Of a DNA stretch of 5,924 nt, positions 4,716-5,924 are shown piece by piece. Source of the stretch: Deltaproteobacteria bacterium (lineage in GTDB: Bacteria; SAR324; NAC60-12); contig DPLM01000081.1 in assembly GCA_003541985.1 (NCBI GenBank), positions 1 to 5,924 on the forward strand, read 5' to 3'. Numbering within the stretch: the stretch's first letter is position 1; each line of letters opens with the position of its first letter. A program made the translations under genes and the position numbers. Below the pieces are notes generated by a model. That model had not been told where the DNA came from. It made no database searches and was given only the letters and a program-made list of their open reading frames with translations.

Positions 4716-5924
4716 TCAGTTACTGGGAGGTGAGAGTTTTTTACGAATGAAAGTCGGGATATCTAAGTTTTTGTGAAAATCCCTTCGGTTCTGAAACACA
4801 CGAATCGTCGGTTGCGCAGTCAGAGTTGGATTAGCAGTTGGGATCGTGGTCTTCTCAATGCCATCAACATTATCTGCAATGCTTTCAGTGGTTCTGGATT
4901 GCTCTGTGAGTTCCTGAGATCGCTGCTTATGAGCATCCGTCAACTTCTTAGCCGCAGAAGAGTTAAAGATCTCTTTTGGAGCACTCTCAATTTCTACCCC
5001 TTCTGGCCGCCGTATTCTTGCATCTGAGACAGTTGCTACTGCGATTACTGGCTCCACAGTTTCTACGACAACAGAATCTTCATTGCTATCAAGTGGTGGA
5101 TTTGTTTTTTGGATTGTAGGAGTTGCCTCAACCTGGCTCACCGCATTATCTGGTTCTTCTAACGGAACTCTTTCCTCTAAAAAGTGATTTGTTGGTGCGG
5201 CAACATATATTACAGGTTCAGCCTCCTCATCGCCAACCTCACTTTCCCCAAGAGAGTAAAAGGGCGGCTCTTCAGATTCATCATCTTCGATTTTTGCCGT
5301 TTCTTCATCTTTAGCATCAAGACTGAGAGCAGGAATTGGTCCTGGTTGGATTTCATTTTTTTCAGGTGTGTGCTTATTCTGTTCGACTTCGGCTACTAGG
5401 GTGATTGCATCCTCTTCTGCTGGTGATAATGATGAATCTTCTTCAACATTTATTTCTTGTTCTGGGACGAAAACGATCGCTGGAGTAATTGCTTCATTTG
5501 CTTCCTCTACCTCCACTTTCTCTTCCTCTTCTTTAATCACTGTAGCGACTGTAGGTCTTGAGGGCTCAAATCTCGTAGTCTTCGGCTGAACTCCTACCTC
5601 TTTTAGATCTGGTATTTGCTTTTCGATGATTGGCGGCTCTGCAACTTTTTCGATAATTTCTTGAGTGGGATTTTTCGTTGAAACAGATGATTGATTGTCA
5701 AAGCCTGTTGCAATTACCGTAATCAGAATCTCATCGCCCAGGCTTGGATTGATGGAAGCACCCCAAATGATGACCGCATCTTCATGGCCTTGTTCCTCAA
5801 TAAACGATGATGCCTCGTGAACCTCGTGTAGTGTCATGGACTCGCTGCCGACAACATTCATCAGAATGCCTCGAGCTCCTCTGATATTGCAATCACTAAG
5901 AAGCGGACTATGGATGGCTCGTTC
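4716..5924 (-). CDS. ftsZ: Cell division protein FtsZ, 5' part outside window, very long C-terminal linker
   Basis: FtsZ is the tubulin-like GTPase that forms the division ring. The frame is open to the window edge, so 402 C-terminal residues are visible. Residues 1-75 are the end of the tubulin fold: SPLL, RGARGILMNVVG, TLHEVHEASSFI, DAVIIWGASI and SLGDEILITVIATGF, all characteristic. An ATG at 5861 is only an internal Met inside this conserved part, not a start. After the fold comes a linker of about 310 residues (76-387). It is rich in Glu, Pro, Val and Thr, strongly acidic for its first two thirds, then more mixed with basic residues (KKLTDAHKQRSQ). The end, LDIPTFIRKK plus six residues, is the conserved C-terminal peptide that binds FtsA, ZipA-type and other membrane partners. 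Linkers are about 50 residues in E. coli and about 170 in Caulobacter, so this one is unusually long. The downstream genes are FHA proteins rather than the frequent lpxC. Confidence 0.96.
   Translation of the reverse strand, partial: ERAIHSPLLSDCNIRGARGILMNVVGSESMTLHEVHEASSFIEEQGHEDAVIIWGASINPSLGDEILITVIATGFDNQSSVSTKNPTQEIIEKVAEPPIIEKQIPDLKEVGVQPKTTRFEPSRPTVATVIKEEEEKVEVEEANEAITPAIVFVPEQEINVEEDSSLSPAEEDAITLVAEVEQNKHTPEKNEIQPGPIPALSLDAKDEETAKIEDDESEEPPFYSLGESEVGDEEAEPVIYVAAPTNHFLEERVPLEEPDNAVSQVEATPTIQKTNPPLDSNEDSVVVETVEPVIAVATVSDARIRRPEGVEIESAPKEIFNSSAAKKLTDAHKQRSQELTEQSRTTESIADNVDGIEKTTIPTANPTLTAQPTIRVFQNRRDFHKNLDIPTFIRKKLSPPSN

Noticed and set aside
4773..5589. Several plus-strand open frames opposite the ftsZ linker
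   Set aside because: Ser/Phe-rich or Arg/Pro-rich products are what is expected from the complement of Glu-rich codons; no independent coding signal.
5859..5861. ATG at 5861 as the start of a separate protein
   Set aside because: The frame is open to the window edge, and the upstream residues (SPLL, RGARGIL) are conserved FtsZ sequence, so this Met is internal.

Overview
The window comes from a bacterium with moderately AT-rich DNA, probably Gram-negative. It holds two cell-edge genes cut by the window ends and a compact minus-strand gene string between them. The FtsZ C-terminal peptide (DIPTFIRKK) resembles the proteobacterial-type tail. An AxA signal-peptide site and polytopic membrane proteins fit a didermal cell, but nothing here fixes the lineage. 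A deltaproteobacterium-like or SAR324-like group is only a guess.

Layout. On the plus strand, positions 1-1224 carry the 3' part of a glycogen synthase gene (glgA), whose start lies left of the window. Everything else is on the minus strand and reads from right to left. First is the 3' part of ftsZ (5924-4716), with the end of the tubulin fold, an exceptionally long acidic linker of about 310 residues and the conserved C-terminal peptide. Next is a 113-bp gap with two inverted repeats. Then come a polytopic membrane protein with a C-terminal FHA-like domain (4601-3735), and a signal-peptide plus single-TM protein with two FHA domains in tandem (3732-2788). These are followed by a low-molecular-weight protein tyrosine phosphatase (2791-2309), a fructosamine/ribulosamine 3-kinase family protein (best start 2312, ends 1455), and a 65-residue coiled-coil-like unknown protein (1418-1221). 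The last one meets glgA tail to tail, and both stop codons share one TTAA.

How the genes may work together. The four middle genes are joined by a 2-nt gap and two ATGA stop/start overlaps, so they look co-translated. The phosphatase-kinase pair is a known bacterial association linked to repair of proteins glycated by ribose 5-phosphate or erythrose 4-phosphate. The two membrane FHA proteins just downstream of ftsZ are the least explained part. They could read phosphothreonine signals at the membrane near the division machinery, but the FHA domains are partly degenerate and no Ser/Thr kinase is visible. I see no tRNA, rRNA, CRISPR, insertion sequence or phage gene. There is no gene-free stretch over 300 bases.
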